NCBI GenBank assembly: GCA_025174535.1
Contig: JALBUN010000015.1
Coordinates: 866,501 to 930,500, forward strand
DNA length: 64,000 bases
Origin: Cantharellus purpuraceus
Taxonomy: Eukaryota > Basidiomycota > Agaricomycetes > Cantharellales > Hydnaceae
Direction of reading: 5' to 3'
The notes under the pieces were generated by a model. The model ran no database searches, was not told where the DNA came from, and saw only the letters and a list, made by a program, of their open reading frames with translations. Both the position numbers and the translations under genes were made by a program. Positions 11,941-24,544 of the stretch are shown here, in pieces (position 1 is the first letter of the stretch; each line of letters starts with the position of its first letter).

Positions 11941-14659
11941 TCATTTAGAAGCGCCGTTCACGCCATTCGTGCCGTTCGAAAGTGCCTCATCCGCTTTTTG
12001 GAGATCTCGCTCGCTCAGGTTCTTTGACTGACCGTTGGCACCTGGAGTTGACGCGCCTGACATAACGGACCCTGCTCTTGAGCGTACTTTCATCACTAGA
12101 GGGCTATCAAAGCACTCAGCGCTTATACACCAACATAGGGTGGGTGGGGAAAAAAAGCACATACAATGGGTAACCCTCTTCTTCTTCCTCTTGACTAAAT
12201 CCTGGCCACCGAGTTCCACGATAATCGCTCGTCTCCAGCTTTTGCATCTATAAAATGGGCGCAATACTTATTAGCAGCAGAAGTATAATATCGAACCACA
12301 GAAAAACGTACCTCCTCAGTTAATGTACCCATGTCTCCGGGTGTCATAAGCCCAGTTCTGTATCTAGGACTACCAGGGACGCTGAACGGCTGCCGCTCGA
12401 CTCCAGAAAAGTCAAAGTCATCCCATTCACTGAACGCATCCGGATACGCGCGACGTAAAGCCAGCTGCCTAGCCTTGGAATATTCGATACCAAGATTCTT
12501 CCAGTCGAGCAGGGGAGAAAGACGTTCCACGCGGTTTCGCTGGTTGATCCGTTGTCGCCGCGTCTTCTGGCAAAAGTTGACCATGTGCTCCGTAAGCTTG
12601 GGACAGTGTGCGATTAGTATCACATGCATAGACTGTTGATTACGTATGTAGCACACCTGATTCACAGAGTCCTCGATAGAATGCATCCGCCTGTCAACAA
12701 TGTAACAACCTTCGTCCTGCATGGCGTCAGCCGTGGTTAGAAGCAAGGTAAAACATGGGATACCTCTGGTCGTTCAATCAAATCTTGCATGAAAGAACCA
12801 AAGCCAGATAGATTAGTTGTGATTGACGGAATACCCATCTAGGGCGCTTATCAGACAGCACGTCAACGAACAGCTATACATCTGGAAACTCACCACCGTG
12901 CATTCAGCTGGCGTATACCCCCATGGCTCATAGTAACTAGGAAACACTCCAAGATGGCACCCTCGCACAAACTCTTCATAATCCAGGCCTAATATCGGGT
13001 TGTTGGAGTTGAGAAAGTCGGGGTGGAACACGACCTTGACACGGTCATGGGAGTTATTGAAGAGTCTCACGCGTCTTATTTGATTCAAAATTGGATCAGT
13101 CGAGTCGTCCGCCATATTGTGAGTCGTGACCGGTGGAAGCGAGTTGCGCTTGAGTGCAAAAATGCGTCGTTTGAGTAAGATCTTATCTTCGTCTGACAAC
13201 AAATCTTCCATTGCAAGAGTCTCACTACCTAAATCTCTGCCAAAGATTAAGGTTAAAATCACACTGGAATAACTTATAACTTATGCTGTTTTGACTCACC
13301 CGGTGTACCGTGCCGCACGCTCAAATATTCGCTGGCCTACGCGGTTCTGAATCTCGGCTACTGTATCATGGAGCTGCTTTGTAACAGCCTGGCCCTTGAG
13401 TGCCTCAATAGTATACGAGTGTGTTGCAGCAGGCATGATGATAAATGCTACCACCGTCACTTTTGATCCCATCTTTTGGAGGCGAAAGTTAAGCCGGGCC
13501 AGGCTTTCAATGAACATGTCAACACCCTTATTCCGGTATTCATACCTTCCCGCGGTGAAGAAGTAGAGCGTATTGTCGAGGTCAAAGTCATAGTGCCCGT
13601 AAAAATGACCGCGCACAAAGTCGTTGATCTTTGCTTTTGAGATTGCATGCAGGTTTTGGAATTCATGCATTGCCTGAAACTTGACAACGTTGAGGCCGTT
13701 GGGAAGGACACCATCCGGCTTGCGCTTGAGCAGATGCTCGCTTTCGTATGCAGTGATGTGCGATACTGTCGTGAACACATCGGAACAGTGGGCCGAGGAC
13801 CGCTCAATGCAATATCTATCTGGGCTCAGCACGTGCAGAGGCATAAATAGAGGTATGATCGTACCTGTGGTAAATGCCGCGCTTTCCTGCCTCATGATCA
13901 ACGTCGAAGTACTGCAGGTTGTTGTAGAAGTCTACAGACCCTGCACAGAGGTAGCGGCCAAGTAGAGTAGCGTGTGTAGTGAAGATAGTAGTGACATCTA
14001 AATGCCGCTTTCGACATAGTGGGATAGCAAGGCCGGCCTGCCACTCATGGAAATGTGCAACAACAGAATGTGTCAACTGCCGTGCTACGTACTTTGCAAC
14101 GCAACCTCTAACTTCAGCACACACGCGGTATATTAGTGAAAACGACAGTGCCGCACCTCTCCAAGAAACCACGCAACGAGATAGCCAAAAACGATGGTCT
14201 CATTTGTTTCGTGATCATTCGGAGGTGTGGGAATGCCCGCAAGGTTCCAAAGATCGCCCTTCCACTCGTCGAGACGGTGATGCATGCTGCTGGTGTCGAA
14301 TAGCAAAACGTTCGGTGCACCCTCAATAAGCCAACGCCCGTAAAGACACTTGACGCCTCGCTCTCTCATGGCAGCTAAGATGGTTGCAAGCGTGGGATCT
14401 GTCGGTTCTTTGCTTTCAACCTCCATTGGGGCAGTTTTATAGGAAAGAGGCCCAATAAGACAGTATCGATCGCCAAACTCTGATACTGTAACCGGCACTT
14501 TCGTCTTTATGACAGTGTAGATGCCTCCCACTGCACAGACGTTAATGAAAAATGCATATCGACGACGGCGATTGACGAACCTTTGTTTGCTACTTCCCAT
14601 GCGCATTCAAACAACACTGGCTCCTTGACATTGCGCTTTGGTATAGGAGTTTCAGACAT
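11941..14659 (-). CDS. GSY1: Glycogen synthase (UDP-glucose:glycogen glucosyltransferase)
   Basis: Fungal GT3 glycogen synthase, cytosolic, transferring glucose from UDP-glucose to the growing glycogen chain. The ATG at 14659 opens MSETPIPKR and exon 1 ends at 14581. A 50 bp intron (14531-14580) then joins to give the hallmark [19 protein letters not shown]. Later exons encode [66 protein letters not shown], the [15 protein letters not shown] block, [19 protein letters not shown], and the C-terminal donor-site region [18 protein letters not shown] followed by [17 protein letters not shown]. At least ten exons are seen, with all introns about 50-60 bp. The tail ([14 protein letters not shown]) is Ser-rich, the part that is phospho-regulated in the family. 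The last junction uses a CTAG acceptor followed by TGATGAAAG. Looks complete and functional. Confidence 0.95.
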
Positions 14660-15222
14660 TGTTCACAGCCGAACAGCGCGTTGTTGGTTGATGTCGATTT
14701 CGTGGTAGTTGTTAAAGCCGAGGAAAAAGAATCGGGGAAATGGTGTTGGAGCCGGAAGCCCTGGATTTATGACGCAGATAGATGGGACTCCGACAGTCAC
14801 CTTGCCGCCCATGAGACAAATTGCTGCCCCACCTTGTATACCACCGATATCGCTTCATACTAGTTTGGGTAGTTAGTCTGTTATCATCTTCTGGTTACAT
14901 CTTGGGTGGAACGAACCCGCAAAGCTGTGCTCAGTTACGCGTCTAACTTTATTACATGGCGCTAAGTACTCGGGTCAATACAAATCTTTATCGCCCAGAG
15001 AGTTTCGAACGGTGAGAATCGGTGTCCACCGCAACCAGGCGGCCTGTATCCACCACATCAACCCTCTTGCGAATCACTCCCCCATAGCGGAGCGGTCATG
15101 CTTCATCACCCCCCCATCATCGAATGCTGATGATGACCTCCCCCCTGTTTTAAATGATCGAGACACGCCGCCGTACAAAGGAGAGTTTGCGCATGGTGTC
15201 TTATCTGCCTCATTAACGGATA
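14660..15222. other. Intergenic stretch
   Basis: About 560 bp between the start of the glycogen synthase gene and the 3' end of the TMEM19-like gene, both minus strand. It should hold the glycogen synthase promoter. No gene, repeat or clear motif was recognised; CCCCCC tracts near 15110-15140 are the only compositional oddity. Confidence 0.5.
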
Positions 15223-16393
15223 TTAACTCGCGAACCCGGCAACTATGACGGCGGTGAGAGCTGATGATATTAAGTTGATCTACGAAAGATAATCAAGTTT
15301 TACATCAACAGAAGCCATGACACTGCTTACCTGACCATTGGTCAAGATATTGAATCCACTGACCACTGTTACCTCGTCGTCTGGCCTGGCAACAGTGTCA
15401 TCTTGAAGAATCTTTCGTAAGCTCTTGGAGTACCGTGTTCGTTGTATCGTCGCTCCCATGACAGAATCCAACTAAGACACGGCTTTAGCTATATCTCGAC
15501 TGTTCGGCAATCACATACCAGGGATCCAATGCCTCCGCCTGCAAAGCCCCAACCACACAGTTCACCCACCAGACTCGCGGACTGAGCGCGGCATGCTGAA
15601 CTCTGTATGAGCAGCGTTACCGCAAAAGATAACCCAATGATGGCCCCTCCAAGGAAGGAGACAGCAGTCCCGACTAGAGACATGGCACCATTCGTTCCGG
15701 GGGGAACAGGTCGTAATGTTGTTATAAGGATGGGCCTCGTGGGCGACAAAATACCCAGCTCAGAAGCAAGTGTATCCCCAAGACAGCATGCGAAGTGTCT
15801 GAAAATAACGTGAACATACTAGCTTGGATATAAATAAATGCACATGTACCCGACCGCTGCCAAGATTAGAAACCTCGAGTAAGGGGCAGATAACGAAGTG
15901 GGGCATTGTTGGTCAATGTTCAATGGGCTTCCCATCGAGACAATGGTTCGTGGCAATACTTTGGACCATAATGATTGTGGGGCGAATAGGGCGGACCATA
16001 GCACCGAAGCAATCAGCGCTGAAAAGGCGTTGGATATGACCTAACATGTCAACTTATGAGGAATGATGCAATCTGCGAAAGAAGCAGCCCCACCTGCCAT
16101 CCGTTCCGATATCCTTCGGTTACATGGCCAACCTCAAACCGACTTTTGAGCGTCTTGCCTGCTTTGGTCGCACGAGAGCCAAGCAGATAGAATACGATGC
16201 AGCTCACGCCAAATACGCGCAGAGGAACCGCCATCATAACGAAGGCGATTACCATGGCACAAAGCGACCCCGAAGGGGACAGGCTGCGACGCCTTAGCCC
16301 TTGCACTGAGAAAATAACAGACAGCCCCAGAGGTATAATGGGAAAATCACGGATAACATCCAGAGAGTGTCGAAAGGCGTCCTGGTAGGTCAT
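15223..16393 (-). CDS. TMEM19/DUF92 family integral membrane protein
   Basis: Multi-pass membrane protein of the TMEM19 (DUF92, PF01940) family. The eukaryotic members are poorly characterised; plant relatives include the phytyl-phosphate kinase VTE6. The ATG at 16393 starts MTYQDAFRHSLDVIRDFP. The first exon has a helix-rich stretch (LGLSVIFSVQG, AMVIAFVMMAVPLRVFGV) and ends in YRNGWQ. The next restores VISNAFSALIASVLWSALF. Further exons give TLASELGILSPTRPILITT, the conserved PPGTNGAMSLVGT, a helix, and then LDSVMGATIQRTRYS. A final short exon after a CGTAG acceptor encodes INLISSALTAVIVAGFAS and the TAA at 15223. The order and spacing of motifs agree with the family. Five or more exons, no lesion seen. 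A cofactor-kinase role is possible but unproven here. Confidence 0.85.
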
Positions 16394-16622
16394 ATCAACG
16401 ACGATCCAATGTAAGCGCGGAAAGTCACGCGTGAGTCACACATCACGCGTCTCACAAGAAATAGTTGGTTTTATTGCTGCTTGAAGATCTGACAAACGCC
16501 CCCTGCGTAAGGTGTTGGTTCTATCGCCTTAGTGATATCTTGCAGCTTGAAATCTAAGTGGACCGGTCTGTGCGTAGGATCTTTTTTAGCATAGCGTTGC
16601 CTCTGCTGATCACGGCCAAAAT

Positions 16623-17204
16623 ATGGCAGGTTGGGATCCTCGTGGAGTGAACCAGAGCAGGTCGGTACTGCGGACCACTTCAGGACAGACTTGTTCAGAA
16701 TGTCTGATTTTTTTTGGCAGTCCTCAAATCACATGCGGATTCACATCTCTTGACTCCTTTAACCAATTTTTGGGAAATACAGTGTTGTCAGTAGGCGTCG
16801 AGGCCCGTGGAAGTTTTACAGATCAAGACGACTTGAACTCTTTTTTCTCCAAAGTGAATGAGACAGAGGCGAAGATCGTTGAAACAGTGCTTGGGGGTCC
16901 CTGCCCAACGCAGAAGCTGTGCCGAATCCTCCGAAACTTGCACGACAAAGCCTCAAAACAAGAGTCCTTTCCAGATACTTTAAACGATTCGCCAAGGCGA
17001 GGGTTTGCTAGGGCCGGGTCCGGACGCGTCAAAGCATTTGGCCGCATCGCTCATAAGACCTATCAGGTAGCTACAATAGAACAACTATCAGCCATCACAC
17101 ATCCTTACACTAATGCTGCAGAGTTTTCCTCGCTGAGGACAGCGCGCGTCTCTGAATATTCCAATAGACCATATAATCCCTGTAGGAGTGAAAGGCGCCC
17201 TTGA
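16623..17204 (+). CDS. Possible small unknown protein, 193 codons
   Basis: Single open frame from the ATG at 16623 (MAGWDPRGVNQ) to a stop at 17204, lying between the head of the TMEM19-like gene and the head of Nbs1. The middle (residues about 40-110) looks protein-like, with mixed hydrophobic and acidic segments and a run LCRILRNLHDKASKQ. No domain is recognised, and no signal peptide or membrane helix is apparent. It may be a real orphan, part of a longer spliced gene, or chance. Confidence 0.3.
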   Translation: MAGWDPRGVNQSRSVLRTTSGQTCSECLIFFGSPQITCGFTSLDSFNQFLGNTVLSVGVEARGSFTDQDDLNSFFSKVNETEAKIVETVLGGPCPTQKLCRILRNLHDKASKQESFPDTLNDSPRRGFARAGSGRVKAFGRIAHKTYQVATIEQLSAITHPYTNAAEFSSLRTARVSEYSNRPYNPCRSERRP

Positions 17205-17380
17205 CATTGGGGAGCTCTTGATATGTCGTAAATTAAAGAAACTCCAAGTGGTCTCATGAAGTGCAACGTGCGTTGGGTGGAGGTTCCTTTCGACTATGTG
17301 GAGGTTACAAGAGAAGATTGACTGGATGTGACGTGACACCGCGTTACGTGTTCGCTCTCAGTCCGAGTCAGTCGACAAGC

Positions 17381-20300
17381 ATGTGGCTCATAACTGGACC
17401 CTTTGACTCTGAAGAGCCCAGCGAACAAACTCCAGATAGTAAGACACCCTTTATACCTTCAAATCATCACCCACCATTGTTGACAGAAACGAAACTCTTG
17501 AAGCCTAATCGCGTGTATGGCGTTGGACGCCACAATGATAGCGCGTTGACCATTAACAATAAGAAAGTATCTCGTCGAAACGGAGAATTTGTTGTCAGCG
17601 AATACTCCGTGGATGATGTTGTACGTCGCTTCTAGTATAAAGCATAGATCACAGATCATCGACCAGAGGCAATATCTATAGTCAAATGCAGCCTCCGTAC
17701 CAGCACTGTCCTTTCGTAACACGAAGTCGGCTCTCATTAAAGTCACCCGTGGTGAAAGCGTCTTCATTGTTAACCCTCAATCCACTTATGAGCTCGAGTC
17801 GGGTGATATCGTCAGGATCGCGAGCGGTGTTAATGCCACGTACGTCTGTGTTAGATACTGTCTTCACTATCATGCTCAATTCAGATTTAGCGTCATGTGG
17901 GACCCAAAGATCTGCTTCTATACTCCTGCTGATAATATGCCTACCATCGACCTTGCTGCTTGTGCCGTCGTAGGAGTTAAACTCGTTACCAAACATACTC
18001 GTGATGTAACACACCATATTACCACTAACATTACGGCCCCTCTTCATTCAAACCTGCTACTCAGTCTCCTCAATCCTGCTCGCATGGTCAATCCACAATG
18101 GCTTATAGAGCTCTTACGTCGAGGATACGATGCTGCTGGCCTAGAGACGGATTATGACCCACCACTAGAGACTAGTTACCTCCCTCATATTGACCCCACA
18201 GTGGCAGAGATGCACCCAAATATGGTCGAAACGGCATTTTGCAAGCCCAGTGTGAACAGGAAGGCTCTGTTTGATGGTGTTAGAATCGTCTTCGCTGTCA
18301 TAGGTAGCGGGATCGGAAGCTCCACCAAGGCCATGGCGGACGTGGTTACTCGTGGTGGGGCTGATCGTCAACTCGTCAATGTGGAGCGGGAAGCAGAAGA
18401 GATCGCTAAGGGTGCTTCCGGAAGCTGGGTGACAGTGTTGAAAAAGAGAAAGGTTGTGCTAAAAGAAGGGATGCGCAGTGGACTCGTGCTAGTTGGTGAT
18501 GCCGAAGCCATGACAGCAAGAGGTGTTCCCAGGGACATCAGGAAAACATGGGAAAATATGGTAGAGAAAGCAAAAAGGTATGCAATGCTGTCTCATGTTT
18601 TCAAATCACTCAACGTACCGCAGTGTAAATATGCGTGTTATCAACCCCTCCTTGATCGCCGAGGCTATATTGAAGGCCGATGTGTCACTTCTCGACTGTG
18701 TCACTGATGGTGACAGTGTGCCCGATTCTGCAGAAGGGTCGTCTAGTCAGTCCTGTGTACAGGCTTTATGACGATCCTATTCACCTACTAAGCGTTATTT
18801 CCAGACCCTAAGCCTCTCCCAAAGTTTGTTCCCTCTACTCTCCCGGAAGAAGCATCCCAATTGCCAGGAACGGACGCCGCTCCAGAACCATCGAATCCAG
18901 ATGAAACAGGTCAACCAACATCACAGGCGACGGAGGTCCCCGTGTCAGGTCGCACGAGAAGGCTCACCCGTCGGGCTACATCGCAAACGTCTGCACCCGA
19001 ACCACCACCTCCTGTGGTACCAGTGGAAACTGAGGAACCCAGCCAGAGCGCTCCAAAAAGGGTTGGTTTCTCTGTGTCCTATACAATTACAAGATCTTTC
19101 ATATCCACTTGCACGTATATAGCTACTTAGACGACGCGCAAAAGCTGGCGGACTCGTCAATGAACTCCTTGGTTTGGATGATACTACCGTATTGGAAGAG
19201 TCTCAACTCTCACGAGAGCAGTCGGTTCAGCCGGAAGTTGTAGTAAGCCGTGGCTTATTCAATTCAAGTTGCCTTTGTGATTTGATTATTCGTACCCTAT
19301 GCAGCCCGCGACACCTGCGCGCCCTGGCCGATTAAAGCGACGCGCCGGTACAGCAGCAGCAAGCCAACCCATACCAGAACTTCAGCCGTCTCTGCAGGAG
19401 AAAGATGAACCTACTCTCAGAAAGTTCAAGGCTTTGTTTGAGGAAAGCGGTCAAGGGAACATCACGAGTCAGATTGATGATTTGGAATCATTGGGTGGGA
19501 GTGGTGGCATTGCTGATACCCAACTACCAGTTGTGGTAGAGGAAGAGGAGGAAGCGTCCCAGACACAGAACCAGGCGAGGAAGAGAAAGGCAAGTGCTAT
19601 GGAGAGGGAGGCAGAGACAACTGGCGATGTAGAGATGCGTGATGCAGAGGGACCTTCGACGACCAAAAAGCGTGCCGTCGAGGCTGTGAATGCCGTCCAA
19701 TGCTCACAAACAGCCACGGACACCGACCCGCGTACCGCTGTTGTACAAGGGAATGCCAAAAGTGCGAAAAAAGGAGCCTTGCCTGGTAAGCCAGATACAG
19801 ACCCCTCCTTCTTGCGCGCCATCGCCTCCAACAAGCGTGGCAAGAAACTCGAGGACGACTTTGATCGCGAATTTAACCAACTTCGCATTGCCAAGCCTGT
19901 CGTCGATGATGCAGGCGTCAATGTGTCCAAGAATGCCCAGTGGGGCCGGGAGTGGGATGGGTTGGATGGTTTTGAGAGGGATGCGGGGATTCGGGGCAAC
20001 TTCATGCAAATCGTGGAGTTCAAAGTGTGGAAGGACGATCAGGTGCAGCCAGGAAGTAATGTGAGAAGAGAATCTGGCTTGGGTGCAAGATTGGATTGGA
20101 ATGGCCGAGCGGACTTTAAGAAGTTTCGAAGGGTGAGGAGCATGGTATTTTATTGTTCTACGACGCTGAACATTTGGAAAAGAAACAAAGTGCTAGTGCG
20201 AGGGAGACTATCAAGTTAGTTTTGAGTGAGCAATATGACAATGGACCTGAAGCACGTGCGTGCAAGCATTTTGTCATCTGCCCGTCTATGGTTGATCACA

Positions 20301-20838
20301 CCGACTTGCAGCCCACTTTGATTTTGGAGCCAGTAAGAAAGGCCGTGGCTTTGATGACTTGTCGCAGTCACAGTCACAGAGTCAATCTCAGCCCTACCCA
20401 ATATTCACGCAGACCCCTTCCGCCCCTAGAAGTCGATCCAAGCCACATTCAAAAGTAAAGGCCAGGCCGAAAGTGGTCCATGAGGTGGTGGATGAAGATG
20501 ATGACGAAGTGGAAGCGGAAATCGGCGGGCTCCAGGCCCAACGCAAAGGGAGAAGTCAGGCTTCTGTTAGAGGTAAAATGTCTCAAAGAGGGAAGACCAA
20601 GCAGCCCCTCTTTGATGAGGACTCGGAGGACGACGATTTGCCTCCTCCCGAACCAAGTGATGAAACGCTTCAAACTGGCTCATCTTTACCTCCTCGTTCC
20701 TCAAAGGATATCACGCAGACTCGGGACACGAAACCGAAGGTAACTCGAGGGACCAAACGAAAGATCGCACTTGAAGAGAGTGATTCTGATCAAGGACTCA
20801 CATTTGGGGGATTCTCAAAGAGGGTGAAAAGGAAGTGA
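17381..20838 (+). CDS. NBS1: Nbs1/Xrs2 (nibrin), MRN complex subunit
   Basis: DNA double-strand-break signalling subunit that tethers Mre11-Rad50 and recruits Tel1/ATM in the nucleus. The ATG at 17381 begins MWLITGPFDSEE, the very N-terminal start typical of the FHA domain. The VYGVGRHNDSALTI and KKVSRRNGEFVV segments carry the FHA phosphothreonine-pocket Arg/Ser/Asn-type residues. After introns, a BRCT pair follows, with PTIDLAACAVVGVKLVTKH and MVNPQWLIELLRRG. The long last part (19299 on) is acidic and disordered. It contains KKLEDDFDREFNQLRIAKP, GIRGNFMQIVEF and GRADFKKFRR, which is the conserved Mre11-binding type of motif. The tail ends in a basic patch after LTFGGFSKR. Internal exon ends near 17626, 17830, 18575, 19120 and 20131 are approximate. 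The gene appears complete. Confidence 0.9.
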
Positions 20839-21601
20839 GAGTTATGATTTTGAATGAATATATATTATTCAACTTTGGGAGCTTAAACAACATCTATGTC
20901 GAGTGGCTCATAACATCGGATGTCATCTGGCTGACGTCACGAAACTGGTTCATAATGGCGTAGGGCATTGATGCGACTCGAGAGTGAACTTCGAAGCTGG
21001 CCAGAGTTCGTCTCGCTACTGTAAGGCAGGGGCCATCAAAAAAAGTCTACTACAACTCTAAGGGAAGAAAAGATCACATTGTAGAAGTCGATATTCGGGT
21101 AAAACCATCGTGATCGGAGGAGACAAACGCCTACATTGTGGTCGTATGGTTATTATTATGCCACGATGATAACCTATCCAGCATGAGCATGTCTGTTAGG
21201 GTTTGATGGCTCTCCATCTCGTACCGGCCCAGCACGAAGGTCTAGGTTGACACGAGGAGGGGGCCGAGTTTAACTCAATATCTCCCTCCCAGTGATAATT
21301 TGAAATCTGAAAGATCTGGCTTCACCAGAATGTTGTTCCTGTGTAGGTCACCATGAACGAAGTTTTCATGATGGGGCAAAGTTCACGAAGGTGATTTCAC
21401 AGGCATGCGGGTCCGTGATATAAGACACCGTCGATATAGTACTTTACCTTAAATTGGAGCGGGCTGCAGGAGGGTTGGTGGCTATTCATCTTAGAGCCGT
21501 GGCTGATCTCCTATTCGGGAATTCCGCGATGATAATGCGAGCGGGCAGACGCGGCCCGAGATATGGCATTGCGTTCTATCGCTTGATTTCTCTCGTCGAC
21601 G
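20839..21601. other. Intergenic stretch
   Basis: About 760 bp between Nbs1 and the PhyH-like gene. It should hold the Nbs1 3' UTR and the PhyH promoter. The AATATATATTATTCAACTT run just after the Nbs1 stop is a plausible polyadenylation context. No gene or repeat recognised. Confidence 0.5.
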
Positions 21602-22701
21602 ATGACCATTTCATCCCTCAAAGCCTCGTACGACTATGACGGCTACGTGATTGTCCCTAATCTTATACCAGCTGCCGAGTTTCCATCTCTTAGAGATGCT
21701 AGCTTGCGAGTCACATCTCTCACTCGCTCAGGGCAATGGCCACATCGTCGCACGGTTGGTAAACAGTTTCCCCCTTTTAATGCTGACAATCCCGACTCTT
21801 GGGGTGTGCAGCATGTGATGCACCCAGATTTGGGAGCTCCTGAATTCGCACGGTGGTATACGAGCGATGCAGTAGTGGACGTCGCAAAGGAACTACTCGG
21901 ATGCGAGGACAATGACTTACAGATGGGTGTGTGTCACTGAAAGGAGAACCAAGATGTGTTCCCACCTCTACAACATAGAGTTGTTCAATCTCTTGATTAA
22001 CCCTGAACACCATGACTTTGCCTTGCGGTGGCATCGAGACGACGTGAAGGAGTCTGCTACCGAACAAGAGGAGTCCAAAGCACTCGCCGCCTCTCATTAC
22101 GGGGTACCCCATCTGTACAATCAACCATAGATAAAGAGTGACCTTTTTCACCCCATAGGTTCAATGGAATACGTTCGTATACTCAATGTAACGTCTCTCC
22201 CTTGCTTAGACTTCGAAACCTTGACAGAGCTTTGTACGACGACTCGTGTCTTTATGTTGTCCCGAGATCCCATCAGCAGCCACGTACACATGAACAGAGG
22301 GCTCGTTCGAGCACATTGGAGCCTCCCCGCGACCCTCTTGAAATGCCGGGTGTCATGCAAGTCTATCTCAAAGGTAAATGAACAGCTTGGCGTTCTGTGA
22401 CGCCTGGCTCACTTCCTGGTATATTTGTCAAGCGGGGGAAACCGTGTTTTATAACAGCAACATCCTCCATTGTGCCACGTATGATTGTCGCCTCCCCCGA
22501 GTGACGCTGCATGCCTGCATGGGCGATTCACGAGGCGGAAGCACCCGCGCACGCAATGTGCTCCAACATGGATTAGAATGGATGAAAGAAGCCAGGTTTG
22601 TGGAAACACTGCCTGAAGGTCGGGCAAGAGGTATGTGGGAAAAGCTTATCGAGATGGAGAATGCCAGCGGTGGTAGGAGGGAATACTCGCTTGAAGGTTA
22701 A
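21602..22701 (+). CDS. PhyH family Fe(II)/2-oxoglutarate dioxygenase
   Basis: Phytanoyl-CoA-dioxygenase-like (PhyH) oxygenase. The ATG at 21602 opens MTISSLKASYDYDGYVIVPN, the usual start in which the chain rises out of solvent. Exons give GVQHVMHPDLGAPEFARWY and then FALRWHRDDVKESA, whose HRD supplies the iron ligands His and Asp. The next pieces join across GTACCC...CCCATAG and GTTCGT...GCTTAG introns to read VQWNTLRNLDRALYDDSCLY and then VVPRSHQQPRTH. The last exon reads AGETVFYNSNILHCATYD, the distal His ligand, followed later by an Arg (LPRVTLHA) that could bind 2-oxoglutarate. Five exons or so, with all joins in frame. The substrate is unknown; fungal members act on varied lipids and secondary metabolites. 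Confidence 0.88.
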
Positions 22702-24544
22702 GGATGACCCGTCGCGATCAGCATGGTGTACCTCTTTTGTCGTGTAATTTTGTAAGTATAGGGCAAGGTCGGTTTAATATATCACCTGGATGTCACGTCG
22801 ACAAAGGCTGGTCGCACTCATTTTATTCTCGGGAAAACAGCAAATGTGGCTATATGGTGGACGTTTGAAAACAACGGCTCTACTAATTCTGCTATTAGAA
22901 GCTCTGTGGGGCACGTATCCATAGCGGCTAAGTTCAGGGACCGCTGAGGACAATCCGTCCATTGCCGGTTCAAGTTTCCAATTTGTATGGGCCACTTGAC
23001 ACGGCTGTCTGGCACTCAGAGAATACCTATCTCCGGGTGAAACGATATTTTTTATATTTACGTCGAAATGTCAACAGGAAATGACAGGTGGTCTCATTCC
23101 CTTGTTGTCATGGCAGGATTTAAAAAACCCTACAACACTAATAAAATAACGGATCCCGTATACTCAAAACGCCCTCTGCAGTAATGCATCACGACCATCG
23201 CGCTCGGGCCATACATTGTGATTCGGGACTTGGATTAGAAATTCACATGATCGTCTGCGAATTGCAATCTCTTGTTTCACTGTCCCTCACCCTCGGCATA
23301 AGACAGCTGCTCTGATCACTAAGCCTCGTTCTCAAGGTCAAGCAGGTTGCATTCGTCCAAAACTCCAGAGTGCCATTATTAGCAAGCTGGAACGTAATAG
23401 ATGTAAGGGACGCGTATCGGCATTAACCTCGGAATTGAATCCGTTCCGCGGGCTGTCTCCTCTGCCACACAGGAGACGGTTCCAGGAGCTGCCCTATAAC
23501 CTCTCGCCCCGCAAGTATATTCACTTACTACCTCCCAGGATCTATCTCACTTAATTTACCAAGACTGCCCCCACGACGACTGTGAAGGGGAAGGCTTGGA
23601 TTCGGAGAAACGACCCGAACATTGACAGCCCGATCAGGGAACTCCATTACCAGATTTGGCGATCAGGGACCGTCGTCTTTCGAGTCGACCCGCTTTTCCC
23701 GGTGCATCCTATGTATGTCCCTTTGTTCTGCGACGCCAAAAGAATGATAGCAGAGGGTCCACTCAGCGTAGAGGTGACTGCTTTTCTAAATCCAACACAT
23801 CGCACCAGAGAAGGCGGTCATTTCGTATTGCATTCTCTCACCTTGACTACCGGACCTGTTCATCTCAGACTTCAACAATCATGAACTACTGCAATCTGTA
23901 GGCGCGGAAATGAACTATGCAGAATCATGCAGAAATTCCTATGACCCTTCCCTCCTCCCGTATTTCTATCTCGCTGATAAGCAGGGATGCACATCACATT
24001 CAACACCATGGAAACACAGGGCAGCACGGGTTGGCAAGATTATCTCAACGAAAAACACAACCCAAGCCCTCCTCCATATGGAAGGATTTGTAATCTTCAC
24101 ATCTGATTCTGTACCCTTCGAGCACAAAGACTACTTGTGCACTGTATGAATGTGGAGGGCTTATACTGTTCGCTAAGCAAATTCCAGGCTACATCAGCAA
24201 AGTTGAGAATCGTTCGTTGGCGAATAAGGAACAATCCTTCAACGTCACTACTGACTACTCTTCCGCATCGTCAGGCACCTTCTGCGCAGCCTCTGCCAAA
24301 TGGACACGCAAATGGACATCTTGTTCATAGTGGCGTACTGAAATGATCTTCGGACTCCACATTTCTATTTTGACACAACATACTCATCAGCGATATCCAC
24401 TCATGATCTTCCCTGTTTACAAATGGGGTGCAAGGTCCACGACAGATATAAGGAGCTTTTGCTAGCTGTTTTCTCCTTGCTTCAACACAATCCTTACCCC
24501 AGTGCAACGGTCACCCACGAATCACTGCAGCTACCACTTTCTCA
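22702..24544. other. Intergenic stretch, one weak gene candidate
   Basis: About 1.8 kb without a firm gene. The only protein-like signal is on the plus strand at 24008-24330. There METQGSTGWQDYLNEK opens after an ATG, and after a frame change, perhaps an intron, a frame reading CALYECGGLILFAKQIPGY continues to a TAG at 24330. The join could not be resolved and no domain is recognised. Confidence 0.4.

Noticed and set aside
19469..20023. 184-codon minus-strand frame opposite Nbs1
   Set aside because: Antisense of the Nbs1 C-terminal region, which has clear conserved motifs on the plus strand.
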